A stretch of 64,000 nucleotides of DNA from Labrys sp. KNU-23 (GTDB taxonomy: Bacteria; Pseudomonadota; Alphaproteobacteria; Rhizobiales; Labraceae): assembly GCF_008330945.1 (NCBI RefSeq), contig NZ_CP043489.1, positions 2,305,501-2,369,500 on the forward strand, given 5' to 3'. The notes under the pieces are model-generated. The model made no database searches and was not told the DNA's origin. It saw only the letters and a list, made by a program, of their open reading frames with translations. Positions 30,650 to 38,782 of the stretch are shown here, piece after piece (within the stretch, counting starts at the first letter, position 1; the number at the start of each line of letters is the position of its first letter). Both the position numbers and the translations under genes were made by a program.

Positions 30650-31423
30650 TCAGACGCGAACCACCTCGACCTCGACACCGGCCTCGGTCAGCATGTCGCG
30701 CGCAGCGGTCGGAATGCCGTCATCGGTGATCAGCCTGCGGATGCGCGAAAGCGGCGCCACCGCCATCGAACCACGCGGCTCGAATTTCGAGGAATCCGCC
30801 AGGACGATGAGGTCGGCGGCTCGATTGAGCAGCTTGGCTTCGGCCCGTGCGATCAGCGGATCGCTTTCGATCAAGCCGAGCGGGCCGATCGAGGCCGCGC
30901 TCATGAACATCTTCGAGGCTGTATAGTGCTGGATCGAATCCTCGTCGAAGGGCGAGAGGATCAGGCTCTGGTCGCGATAGATCTCGCCGCCCGGCAGGAT
31001 GATGCGATTGTCGCTCTCCTGCATCAGCGCCGCGGCGATCGGGAAGGAGTTGGTCAGGATCTGCAAGCGCGAGGCCCGCAGGAACTCGACCATGTGGAAG
31101 GTGCTCGATCCGCCATTGATGATGATGGATTCCCCGTCCCGGCACAGGGCCGCCGCGCGCTCGGCGATCGCTCGCTTTCGCTCGGCGTTGAGAGCCTGGC
31201 TGACGCCGAAGCGCCGCGCCTCGAGCTTGGCTCCTTCCGGCGAGGCCAGCGCACGGACACCGCCATGCATGCGCCGGACCATGCCCTGGGCGGCAAGATG
31301 GGTGAGGTCGCGGCGGATGGTCGCGGGCGAGGCCCGGGTGACGGCAGCGAGTTCGCGCGCCGAGATCACCGAGCGTTCCTGCACAAGCCTGACGATGGCC
31401 TGCCAGCGTTCCTGTTCGTGCAT
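30650..31423 (-). CDS. rhaR: DeoR-family repressor, RhaR-like
   Basis: A 257-residue DeoR regulator with an N-terminal winged helix (RWQAIVRLVQERSVISARELAAVTRASPATIRRDLTHL) and a C-terminal sugar-phosphate sensor domain (INGGSSTFHMVEFL, VLADSSKFEPRGSMAVAPLSRI). It is divergent from the aldolase/dehydrogenase gene, the arrangement of rhaR and rhaD in rhizobia. In Rhizobium leguminosarum RhaR negatively regulates rhamnose genes. Five copies of TGAGCGA in the shared promoter are good candidates for its operator. Confidence 0.83.
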   Translation of the reverse strand: MHEQERWQAIVRLVQERSVISARELAAVTRASPATIRRDLTHLAAQGMVRRMHGGVRALASPEGAKLEARRFGVSQALNAERKRAIAERAAALCRDGESIIINGGSSTFHMVEFLRASRLQILTNSFPIAAALMQESDNRIILPGGEIYRDQSLILSPFDEDSIQHYTASKMFMSAASIGPLGLIESDPLIARAEAKLLNRAADLIVLADSSKFEPRGSMAVAPLSRIRRLITDDGIPTAARDMLTEAGVEVEVVRV

Positions 31424-31432
31424 GCACCCTCC

Positions 31433-31546
31433 ATTCGCTCACAACCTCGTCCATTCGCTCATTCATGTCAATGATATGAGCGATTTGTTGCACTGCACGA
31501 CAAATTTTACGCACCCGGTGAGCGATAATGATTGACCATGAGCGAC
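31433..31546. promoter_or_regulatory. Five TGAGCGA motifs in the rhaR-rhaD divergent promoter
   Basis: The 9-mers are ATTCGCTCA at 31433-31441 and 31453-31461 (complement orientation), then ATGAGCGAT at 31476-31484, GTGAGCGAT at 31518-31526 and ATGAGCGAC at 31538-31546. Spacing is 20 bp within each orientation pair (31433/31453 and 31518/31538), about two helical turns, as expected for an oligomeric DeoR repressor. Confidence 0.6.
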
Positions 31547-31569
31547 AGCATTCATAAGGTCTGGCAACA

Positions 31570-33669
31570 ATGACACAGGAAACGCATGCCATGGCCTCCG
31601 CACGACTCGCAGACCTCTGGGACGACGCCGTCGCAAATTCCCTCGATGAACCGGGCAAGCTGCTCTATCGCTCCAATTTGCTGGGTTCGGACCTGCGCAT
31701 CACCAATTTCGGCGGCGGCAATACCTCGGCCAAGGTCAAGGCGACCGATCCGCTGATGCGTCAGGACGTCACCGTGCTCTGGGTCAAGGGCTCGGGCGGC
31801 GACATCGGCTCGATGAAGCTCGACGGGTTCTCGACCCTCTATCTCGACAAGCTCGAGGCGCTAAAGGGGCTCTATCGCGGCCTGGCGCACGAAGACGAGA
31901 TGGTCGGCTACCTGCCGCACTGCACCTTCGACCTCAATCCACGCGCCGCCTCCATCGACACCCCCCTGCATGCCTTCGTGCCGAAGATCCATGTCGATCA
32001 CGTCCATCCCGACGCCGTGATCGCCATCGCCGCCTCGAAGAACGCCGAGAAGCTGACGCAGGAGATCTTCGGCGGCGAGATCGGCTTCCTGCCCTGGCAG
32101 CGCCCGGGCTTTGACCTCGGCCTAAAACTCTCCAAGCTGGCGACCGAGAACCCCCATCTCACCGGCGTGGTGCTCGGCGGGCATGGCCTGTTCACCTGGC
32201 ATGACGACGCCAAGACCTGCTACCAGCTCACCTTGCGCATCATCCAGCAGGCCGCTGACTGGCTGGAAGCCAAGGCGAGCAAGCCCGCCTTCGAGGGTGG
32301 CAAGACGACGTCCCTGCCCGCTGCCGAGCGCGCCGCCATCGCCACCCGCCTGATGCCGGCCATTCGCGGCCAGATCGGCAAGGCCCAGGCCAAGGCCGGC
32401 CATTTCACCGATGCGGCGGAAGTGCTGGAATTCGTCAATTCGAATGCCCTGGACAGGCTTGCACCGCTCGGCACCTCCTGCCCCGATCATTTCCTGCGCA
32501 CCAAGATCCGCCCGCTGGTGGTCCCCTTCGCCGGCGACATCGACGCCACCATCGCCTCGCTCGATGGCCTGATCGAGGCCTATCGCGCCGATTACGCCGC
32601 CTATTACGAGCGTTGCAAGCATGCCGATTCGCCGGCCATGCGCGATCCCAACGCCGTGATCTATCTGGTGCCGGGCGTAGGCATGCTCTCCTTCGCCGCC
32701 GACAAGGCGACGGCCCGCATCGCGGCCGAATTCTACGTCAACGCCATCAATGTGATGCGCGGGGCCAGCGGCGTCGACACCTATGTCGGCCTGCCCGAGC
32801 AGGAAGCCTTCAACATCGAATACTGGCTGCTCGAGGAGGCCAAGCTCCAGCGCATGCCCAAGCCCAAGGGCCTGGCCGGGCGCACCGCCCTGGTCACCGG
32901 CGGCGCCGGCGGCATCGGCCGGGCGATCGCCGCCCGCCTGATGCAGGAAGGCGCCAATGCCGTGCTGGCCGATATCGACCAGGCCTCTCTCGACGCGGCC
33001 GTCGCCGATTTCGGCAAGCTGTTCGGCAAGGACAGAGTGCGTGGCATCGCGATGGACGTCACCGACGAGGCCAGCGTGATCGCTGCCTTCGAGGAAACCG
33101 CGCGCAGCTATGGCGGCATCGACATCGTGGTCAACAATGCCGGCATTTCCTCGGCCGCTTCGGTTGAGGACACCACGCTGGAACTGTGGAACCGCAACAT
33201 CTCCATCCTCGCCACCGGCTATTTCCTGGTGGCGCGCGAAGGCTATCGCCTGATGAAGAACGAGGGCAATGGCGGCTCCCTGGTGTTCATCGCCTCCAAG
33301 AACGGCGTCTCCGCCTCGGCCGGTGCCTCGGCCTATTGCACGGCCAAGGCCGCGGAAATCCATCTCGCCCGCTGCATGGCCCTGGAAGGGGCACCGCACG
33401 GCATCCGCGTCAACGTCGTCAATCCCGATGCGGTGCTGCGCGGCTCCAAGATCTGGCAGGGCGAATGGCGCCAGCAGCGCGCCGCCTCCAACAAGATCGG
33501 CGAGGACGACCTGGAGGAGTTCTACCGCAAGCGCTCCTTGCTGCAGCGCTCTGTTTATCCCGAGGACATCGCCGAAGCCGTTTACTTCTTCGCCTCGGAC
33601 CTGTCGGCCAAGTCCACCGGCAATTTTCTCAACGTCGATGCCGGCAATGTGGTGAGCTTCACGCGCTGA
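31570..33669 (+). CDS. rhaD: Bifunctional rhamnulose-1-phosphate aldolase / short-chain dehydrogenase
   Basis: A 699-residue fusion. The N-terminal class-II aldolase part (about 1-430; LRITNFGGGNTSAKV, HVDHVHPDAVIAI with metal-binding histidines, LGGHGLFTW) splits L-rhamnulose 1-phosphate into dihydroxyacetone phosphate and L-lactaldehyde. The C-terminal SDR (about 435-699; VTGGAGGIGRA near 443, NNAG, and YxxxK in AYCTAK near 589) would oxidise lactaldehyde with NAD. The fusion is well known in rhizobial rhamnose loci. It is transcribed from the rhaR divergent promoter and followed by a strong hairpin. The isomerase gene that normally accompanies it is not in this window. Confidence 0.92.
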   Translation: MTQETHAMASARLADLWDDAVANSLDEPGKLLYRSNLLGSDLRITNFGGGNTSAKVKATDPLMRQDVTVLWVKGSGGDIGSMKLDGFSTLYLDKLEALKGLYRGLAHEDEMVGYLPHCTFDLNPRAASIDTPLHAFVPKIHVDHVHPDAVIAIAASKNAEKLTQEIFGGEIGFLPWQRPGFDLGLKLSKLATENPHLTGVVLGGHGLFTWHDDAKTCYQLTLRIIQQAADWLEAKASKPAFEGGKTTSLPAAERAAIATRLMPAIRGQIGKAQAKAGHFTDAAEVLEFVNSNALDRLAPLGTSCPDHFLRTKIRPLVVPFAGDIDATIASLDGLIEAYRADYAAYYERCKHADSPAMRDPNAVIYLVPGVGMLSFAADKATARIAAEFYVNAINVMRGASGVDTYVGLPEQEAFNIEYWLLEEAKLQRMPKPKGLAGRTALVTGGAGGIGRAIAARLMQEGANAVLADIDQASLDAAVADFGKLFGKDRVRGIAMDVTDEASVIAAFEETARSYGGIDIVVNNAGISSAASVEDTTLELWNRNISILATGYFLVAREGYRLMKNEGNGGSLVFIASKNGVSASAGASAYCTAKAAEIHLARCMALEGAPHGIRVNVVNPDAVLRGSKIWQGEWRQQRAASNKIGEDDLEEFYRKRSLLQRSVYPEDIAEAVYFFASDLSAKSTGNFLNVDAGNVVSFTR

Positions 33670-33728
33670 ACCTGCCGGAGCCGAAGGGCGGGGATTGTAC
33701 TGCCGGCAGTGGCGGGCTAAGCGAAATG

Positions 33729-33755
33729 GCCCGATCCCGCGATGCGGGATCGGGC
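33729..33755 (+). terminator. Strong hairpin after rhaD
   Basis: GCCCGATCCCGC-GAT-GCGGGATCGGGC has perfect 12-bp arms and a 3-base loop and lies 60 bp past the rhaD stop. CTCCCGCTTGCC and then TTTT follow, so it is not a textbook rho-independent site, but it very likely ends or protects the transcript. Confidence 0.6.
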
Positions 33756-33783
33756 TCCCGCTTGCCTTTTCTGCCCTGGCACC

Positions 33784-34899
33784 ATGACCCGGATCGCTTT
33801 CTACGCCCCGCTCAAGCCCCCCGATCATCCCGTTCCCTCGGGCGACCGGGAAACGGCACGCCTGTTCCTGGCCGCGCTGCGCGGCGCCGGCTTCAAGACC
33901 GGCATCGCCTCGACGCTGCGGACCGCGGACCCGGTCGGCGGCCAGGATTTTTCAGGTCAGGCACAGGCGGAAGTGGACCGCCTGCTTACGCTTTATCGCG
34001 AGCAGCCACGGGACCGGCCGGCCCTGTGGTTCACCTATCACGTCTATTACAAGGCACCCGACCTCATCGGCCCGGCAATCGCGCGCGCCCTCGGCATTCC
34101 CTATGTGATCGCCGAGGGTTCACGGGCCCCCAAACGCGCAAGCGGTGCCTGGGCTGGCGGACACGCCCAGGCGGAGGCGGCTCTCGACACCGCCTCGCTC
34201 ATCCTCATTCTCAATCCGAATGACAGGACCATGCTGGAGGCGGCAAGGCCCAAAGGCCAGGCCCTGATCGATCTGCCCCCCTTCATCGATACCGCCACCT
34301 GGCCGTCGCCGGAGCGAAGCCGGCCAGGAGCCGGACCTTGCCGCCTTCTCACCGTCGCCATGATGCGCGAGCATGACAAGCTGGCTTCCTATGACATCCT
34401 GGCCACGGCCCTGGCCGAGCTTGACGCCGATCTCGAGTGGCAGCTCGACATCGTCGGCGACGGCCCCGCCCGAGCCAAGGTCGAGGCGCTGTTCGCCCCG
34501 TTCGGCAAACGCGTCACCCTGCATGGCCGCATCGACGATCGCGCCAGGCTAGCCGCTTTCTATGCGCAGGCCGACCTGCTGGCCTGGCCGGCCGTCAACG
34601 AAGCCTTCGGCATGGTCTTCCTGGAGGCGGCCCTGCAGGGCTGCGCCGCGGTCGCCGGCAGGTTCGGCGGCGTCGGCTCGGTGGTGCTGGACGGGCAGAC
34701 CGGCCTTTTGACCAGGCCCGGCGACACCGCCGATTTCAGCCAGTCCATCGCCAAGCTGATGCGCGACACCGCCCTGCGGCAGCGCTTCTCCGGCCAGGCC
34801 CTCGCCTTTGCCCAGCAGGAGCGCTCGCTTGCCTTCGCCTCTCACCGCCTGCGCGAGGCCTTGCTGCCCCTGATGCAACCCGAAAAGCCCGCCGCATGA
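33784..34899 (+). CDS. GT4-type glycosyltransferase
   Basis: A 371-residue family-4 (GT-B fold) glycosyltransferase, starting at ATG 33784 where the Rossmann-like MTRIAFYAPLKPPDHP begins. The C-terminal donor-binding half shows WQLDIVGDGPARAKVEAL, VTLHGRIDD and the EX7E-like region NEAFGMVFLEAALQGCAAVAG. Members usually transfer sugars to lipid or polysaccharide acceptors in the cytoplasm. Its stop overlaps the next gene start (ATGA), so the two are coupled and probably serve one surface-polysaccharide pathway. Confidence 0.82.
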   Translation: MTRIAFYAPLKPPDHPVPSGDRETARLFLAALRGAGFKTGIASTLRTADPVGGQDFSGQAQAEVDRLLTLYREQPRDRPALWFTYHVYYKAPDLIGPAIARALGIPYVIAEGSRAPKRASGAWAGGHAQAEAALDTASLILILNPNDRTMLEAARPKGQALIDLPPFIDTATWPSPERSRPGAGPCRLLTVAMMREHDKLASYDILATALAELDADLEWQLDIVGDGPARAKVEALFAPFGKRVTLHGRIDDRARLAAFYAQADLLAWPAVNEAFGMVFLEAALQGCAAVAGRFGGVGSVVLDGQTGLLTRPGDTADFSQSIAKLMRDTALRQRFSGQALAFAQQERSLAFASHRLREALLPLMQPEKPAA

Positions 34900-36758
34900 G
34901 CCGCTCCGTCCTCATCCTCGTCACCCATCTGCTCGGCGTCGGCCATCTCGCCCGTGCGGCCGCCCTGACGCGCGGGTTGGTCTCGGCCGGTCACCGCGTC
35001 ACCCTGGTCAGCGGCGGCCGGCCCGCCCCCCTGATCCGGGTCGAGGGCGCGGCCTTCGTGCAATTGCCACCCGTGCATTGCGTCGGCGTCGATTTCCGCA
35101 CGCTACTCAGCTGTGATGGCCGTGAAATCGGCGAGGACGTCCGCCAGGCCCGCATCGAGACCATCCTGGCAGCGCTCGCCTCTGCCGATCCCGACGTGGT
35201 CGTCACCGAAACCTACCCATTCGGCCGCCGCCAGCTCGCCTACGAATTCCGCGCCTTGGTTGAGGCGGCGCGCAATCGACCCAGGCCGGTCGCCATCCTC
35301 GCCTCCATCCGCGACATCCTCAACCCGCCGGCCAAACCGGGCCGGGCCGAGGAGACCGAGGCCGTCCTCGCCCGCTTCTATGACGGCGTACTGGTCCATG
35401 GCGACGCCGTTGTCACGCCGCTTTCGGCCTCCTGGCCCACCAGCCCGGGGCTGGAACGCATGCTGACCTATACCGGCTACATCGCCGACATGGCTGCGCG
35501 GGTCGAACCCATCCCCTCCGGCGAAATCCTGGTCTCGGGCGGCGGCAGTGCGGCCAGTCTGCCGCTCTACCGCGCCGCCATCGAGGCTGCAGCGCTTGCC
35601 GACACGTCCGCGCGCTGGCGCCTGCTGGTCGGGCACGGTGTCGCGGCTGCTGATTTCGAGGCACTCATGGCCAGTGCCGGCCCCCGGGTCACCATCGAGC
35701 GTGCCAGGCCGGACTTTCCCGCCTTGCTGGCGGGCGCCGCCGCCTCGGTGAGCCAGGCGGGCTACAACACCATGATCGACCTCGCCCGAGCCGGCGTGCC
35801 GGCGGTGGTCGTTCCCTTCGAACAGGGCAAGGAAGCCGAACAGCGCCTGCGCGCCGAGCGCTTCCACGCCCTCGGCCTCGCCGGCATCGTCGGCGAAGCG
35901 GATCTTTCCGGCAGAACCCTGGCGGCAGCCGTCAAGGCCGCCCTGGCGCGCCCGCCCGGCGAGACGCCCATCCTCGCCCTCGACGGCATAGCCGGCAGCG
36001 TGCGAGCGGTGGAGGACGCGGCGCAGCGGGCCGAAGACCTGGGGCAGGCCTGGACCCGTCTCGACCAGGCCCTCGCCGCCTGTCGTGAAATCCGCCTGTG
36101 GTGGCGCGACGACGATGCCATATCAGCCACGCCCGCGCTCGATCGCCTGCTCGAACTTTCCCATCGCCACGGCCTGCCGCTTTCGCTCGCCGTCATACCC
36201 GCCGCCGTCTCAGCGAGCCTGATCGAGGCGGTCGCCGGAGAACCGGGCGTCGACATTCTCGTGCACGGCTATGCCCATGCCAATCACGCCCCAGCCGGCA
36301 CCAAGAAGCAGGAGCTCGGCCATCGCCCGGCCGCCAAGGTGCTGGCGGAACTCGGCCAGGGCCTCTCGACATTGCGTTCCAGCTTCGGCGCACGCTGCCT
36401 GCCCGTCCTGGTGCCGCCCTGGAACCGCATCGATCCGGCACTGATCGGCGGCCTCGCCGCTCTCGGCTTTCGCGGCCTGTCCGTCGCCGGCCCGCGGCCT
36501 GCTGCTCGGCTGCATGATCTTACCGCCATCAATATTCACGTCGATCCGATCGCCTGGAAACAAGGTGGCGGCCTCCTCGATCCTCTTCTGGTATTGTCGC
36601 AGTTCATTCATGCCCTTGAACATGATGAACCCTTGGGCATACTCACGCATCACCTCGTACACGATGCCTGGATTTGGAGCTTTCTGGATAGATTGTTCGA
36701 CACGCTCAAGAATCACGCGAATATACGTTTCCTGCCTGCGCATGCGTTATTTGCGTGA
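34896..36758 (+). CDS. MurG/GT28-like glycosyltransferase fused to a polysaccharide-deacetylase-like domain
   Basis: A 620-residue two-domain protein. Residues ~1-360 form a GT-B glycosyltransferase of the GT28/MurG type (LILVTHLLGVGHLARAAALTRGL, ILVSGGGSAASLPLYRAA, SQAGYNTMIDLARAGVPAVVVPF). Residues ~390-620 resemble a carbohydrate-esterase-4 / polysaccharide deacetylase (WWRDDDAIS with metal Asp candidates, HGYAHANHAP with His ligands, PPWNRIDPALI). Coupling transfer to N-deacetylation in one chain suggests modification of a HexNAc in an exported glycan. The start overlaps the upstream gene by four bases. The cognate substrate is unknown. Confidence 0.78.
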   Translation: MSRSVLILVTHLLGVGHLARAAALTRGLVSAGHRVTLVSGGRPAPLIRVEGAAFVQLPPVHCVGVDFRTLLSCDGREIGEDVRQARIETILAALASADPDVVVTETYPFGRRQLAYEFRALVEAARNRPRPVAILASIRDILNPPAKPGRAEETEAVLARFYDGVLVHGDAVVTPLSASWPTSPGLERMLTYTGYIADMAARVEPIPSGEILVSGGGSAASLPLYRAAIEAAALADTSARWRLLVGHGVAAADFEALMASAGPRVTIERARPDFPALLAGAAASVSQAGYNTMIDLARAGVPAVVVPFEQGKEAEQRLRAERFHALGLAGIVGEADLSGRTLAAAVKAALARPPGETPILALDGIAGSVRAVEDAAQRAEDLGQAWTRLDQALAACREIRLWWRDDDAISATPALDRLLELSHRHGLPLSLAVIPAAVSASLIEAVAGEPGVDILVHGYAHANHAPAGTKKQELGHRPAAKVLAELGQGLSTLRSSFGARCLPVLVPPWNRIDPALIGGLAALGFRGLSVAGPRPAARLHDLTAINIHVDPIAWKQGGGLLDPLLVLSQFIHALEHDEPLGILTHHLVHDAWIWSFLDRLFDTLKNHANIRFLPAHALFA

Positions 36759-36877
36759 GACGCTGGATCGAAAAACGATACACGTGCCAGATAGCAGTGG
36801 CGCCCGATTGCGCGTGGGAATAGTCTGGCAGGCGGCAAGCACCGGAAAACGGGCATCGGAGAGACTGCGGAGCGGGG

Positions 36878-38782
36878 ATGATCAACCAGCCGTTGCTGAG
36901 CGTGCGTGACCTCAGCGTAGATTTCCAAGGTGACACCGGCCTGGTTCACGCGGTGAAGAACGTGTCTTTCGACGTCTTCGAAGGACAGACGCTGGCAGTG
37001 GTCGGCGAGTCCGGATCCGGCAAGTCGGTGACGGCCCAGGCCATCATGGGCCTGCTTTCCAAGACGGCGCGGATCACGGGCGGCAGCTGCCTGTTTCGCG
37101 ATCCGGCCACCGGCACGACGACGGATCTGGTCAAGCTCAGCCCGAACGGGCCGGAGATGCGCGCCATCCGGGGCGGACGCATCGCCATGATCTTCCAGGA
37201 GCCGATGACCTCGCTGTCGCCGGTGCACACCATCGGCGACCAGGTCACCGAGGCGCTGATCGTGCATACGGGCTGCTCCCGGCGCGAGGCGAATGAGCGG
37301 GCGCTCGATCTCTTCGCCAAGATCCATTTCCGCAATCCCAAGCGCATGCTCACCACCTATCCCTTCGAGCTGTCGGGGGGTATGCGCCAGCGCGCAATGA
37401 TCGCCATGGCCCTGATCTGTCGGCCCGCCTTGCTGGTTGCCGACGAGCCGACCACGGCGCTCGACGTCACCACCCAGGCGCAGATCCTCGCCCTCATCAA
37501 GGAAATCCAGGACGCCAAGAGCGCCGTGAACCAGAGCATGGCGGTGATCTTCATCACCCACGACCTCGGCGTGGTCGCCAACATGGCCGATGAGGTCGTG
37601 GTGATGTATCGCGGCGAGGTGATGGAACTCGGCGGCCGCGACGCCATCTTCGAGAATCCGCAGCACGACTATCTCAAGGCGCTGATGCGGGCCGTGCCCC
37701 ATTTCAACATGAAGCCGGGCGAAAGGCTGAAGCCCCTGCGCGAAATCGCGGTGCCTCTCGCCAGCACCCCGGCGTCCGGCCCGACGCCCGCGAGCAGCGG
37801 CCCGGTCCTGCAGGTCGAGAACGTCTCCAAGAGCTTCACGATGCGGGCGGGCATGTGGTCGGGCCGCAGCGAGACGATCCAGGCGCTGAACAACGTCTCG
37901 CTCTCGCTCGACCGGGGCAGCACGCTGGGCCTTGTCGGCGAATCCGGTTCGGGCAAGACCACCCTGTCGCGCATGATCATGCGCGCGCCCGGCAGCGCGC
38001 CGGACAGCGGCGAGGTCCGCTTCGACGACGGCAGCGGCCCGCGCGACGTCTTCACGCTGGAGGATGAGGCGCTCAAGGCCTATCGCCGCTCGGTCCAGTT
38101 CGTGTTCCAGGACCCGTTCTCCAGCCTCAACCCGCGCATGACGGTGTTCGACATCCTGTCGGAGCCCCTGCGGATCCATCGCATCGGCACCTCCGACGAA
38201 CGCCATGAGCGGGTCAAGGCCCTGCTCGAACTGGTCGGGCTCGAGCCGCAATATATGCGTCGCTACCCGCATTCCTTCTCGGGCGGCCAGCGCCAGCGCA
38301 TCGGCCTTGCCCGGGCACTGGCACTGGAGCCGCAGGTGATCCTGTGCGATGAGCCGACCTCCGCCCTCGACGTCTCGGTCCAGGCCCAGATCCTCAATTT
38401 GCTCAAGGACCTGCAGGCGGCGCTCGGCGTGTCCTATCTCTTCGTGTCCCACAACCTCGCCGTGGTCGAATACATGGCCCGCGACATCGCCGTGATGTGC
38501 CGCGGCCATATCGTGGAACAGGCGCCGCGCGAGGTGCTGTTCCGTTCGCCCCAGCATCCCTATACTAAGGCCCTGCTGCAGGCCATTCCGGACGTCGACC
38601 TCGCCAATCCGCTCGATTTCGCCAAGCTGAAGACCGGCAATGCCTCCCAGCCCGAGAAATGGCCGGCCCCCTTCGCCATCCTTCCGAACGCGCCGCCGCC
38701 CGTCATGGTGGAGGTGGAGCCCCGCCATTTCGTCCGCCTCGGCGCCGACGCGGCCGACCAGCGCAGGGGGGAAGCGGCGTGA
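36878..38782 (+). CDS. Oligopeptide-type ABC transporter, fused double ATP-binding protein
   Basis: A 634-residue fusion of two DppD/DppF-type ATPases. Domain 1: GESGSGKSV, LSGGMRQRAMIAMAL, LLVADEPTTALD. Domain 2 from about residue 310: GESGSGKTT, FSGGQRQRIGLARAL, VILCDEPTSALD. Each is followed by the short oligopeptide-type C-terminal extension (PQHDYLKALMRAVP, PQHPYTKALLQAIPD). It drives import by the binding protein and two permeases encoded next, and overlaps the binding-protein start by four bases. The fused form resembles YejF. Confidence 0.9.
   Translation: MINQPLLSVRDLSVDFQGDTGLVHAVKNVSFDVFEGQTLAVVGESGSGKSVTAQAIMGLLSKTARITGGSCLFRDPATGTTTDLVKLSPNGPEMRAIRGGRIAMIFQEPMTSLSPVHTIGDQVTEALIVHTGCSRREANERALDLFAKIHFRNPKRMLTTYPFELSGGMRQRAMIAMALICRPALLVADEPTTALDVTTQAQILALIKEIQDAKSAVNQSMAVIFITHDLGVVANMADEVVVMYRGEVMELGGRDAIFENPQHDYLKALMRAVPHFNMKPGERLKPLREIAVPLASTPASGPTPASSGPVLQVENVSKSFTMRAGMWSGRSETIQALNNVSLSLDRGSTLGLVGESGSGKTTLSRMIMRAPGSAPDSGEVRFDDGSGPRDVFTLEDEALKAYRRSVQFVFQDPFSSLNPRMTVFDILSEPLRIHRIGTSDERHERVKALLELVGLEPQYMRRYPHSFSGGQRQRIGLARALALEPQVILCDEPTSALDVSVQAQILNLLKDLQAALGVSYLFVSHNLAVVEYMARDIAVMCRGHIVEQAPREVLFRSPQHPYTKALLQAIPDVDLANPLDFAKLKTGNASQPEKWPAPFAILPNAPPPVMVEVEPRHFVRLGADAADQRRGEAA

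Noticed and set aside
13551..33669. rhaI (rhamnose isomerase) and rhaU (mutarotase) as part of the rhamnose locus.
   Set aside because: I looked for both among all genes of the island and found neither; all large frames there are otherwise assigned.
32122..33828. A 568-codon minus-strand frame opposite rhaD.
   Set aside because: It lies antisense to a fully recognisable aldolase/dehydrogenase and has no motif; a by-product of codon bias.
36713..38728. A 671-codon minus-strand frame opposite the double ABC ATPase.
   Set aside because: The plus-strand gene has all ABC motifs; the opposite frame is low-complexity shadow sequence.
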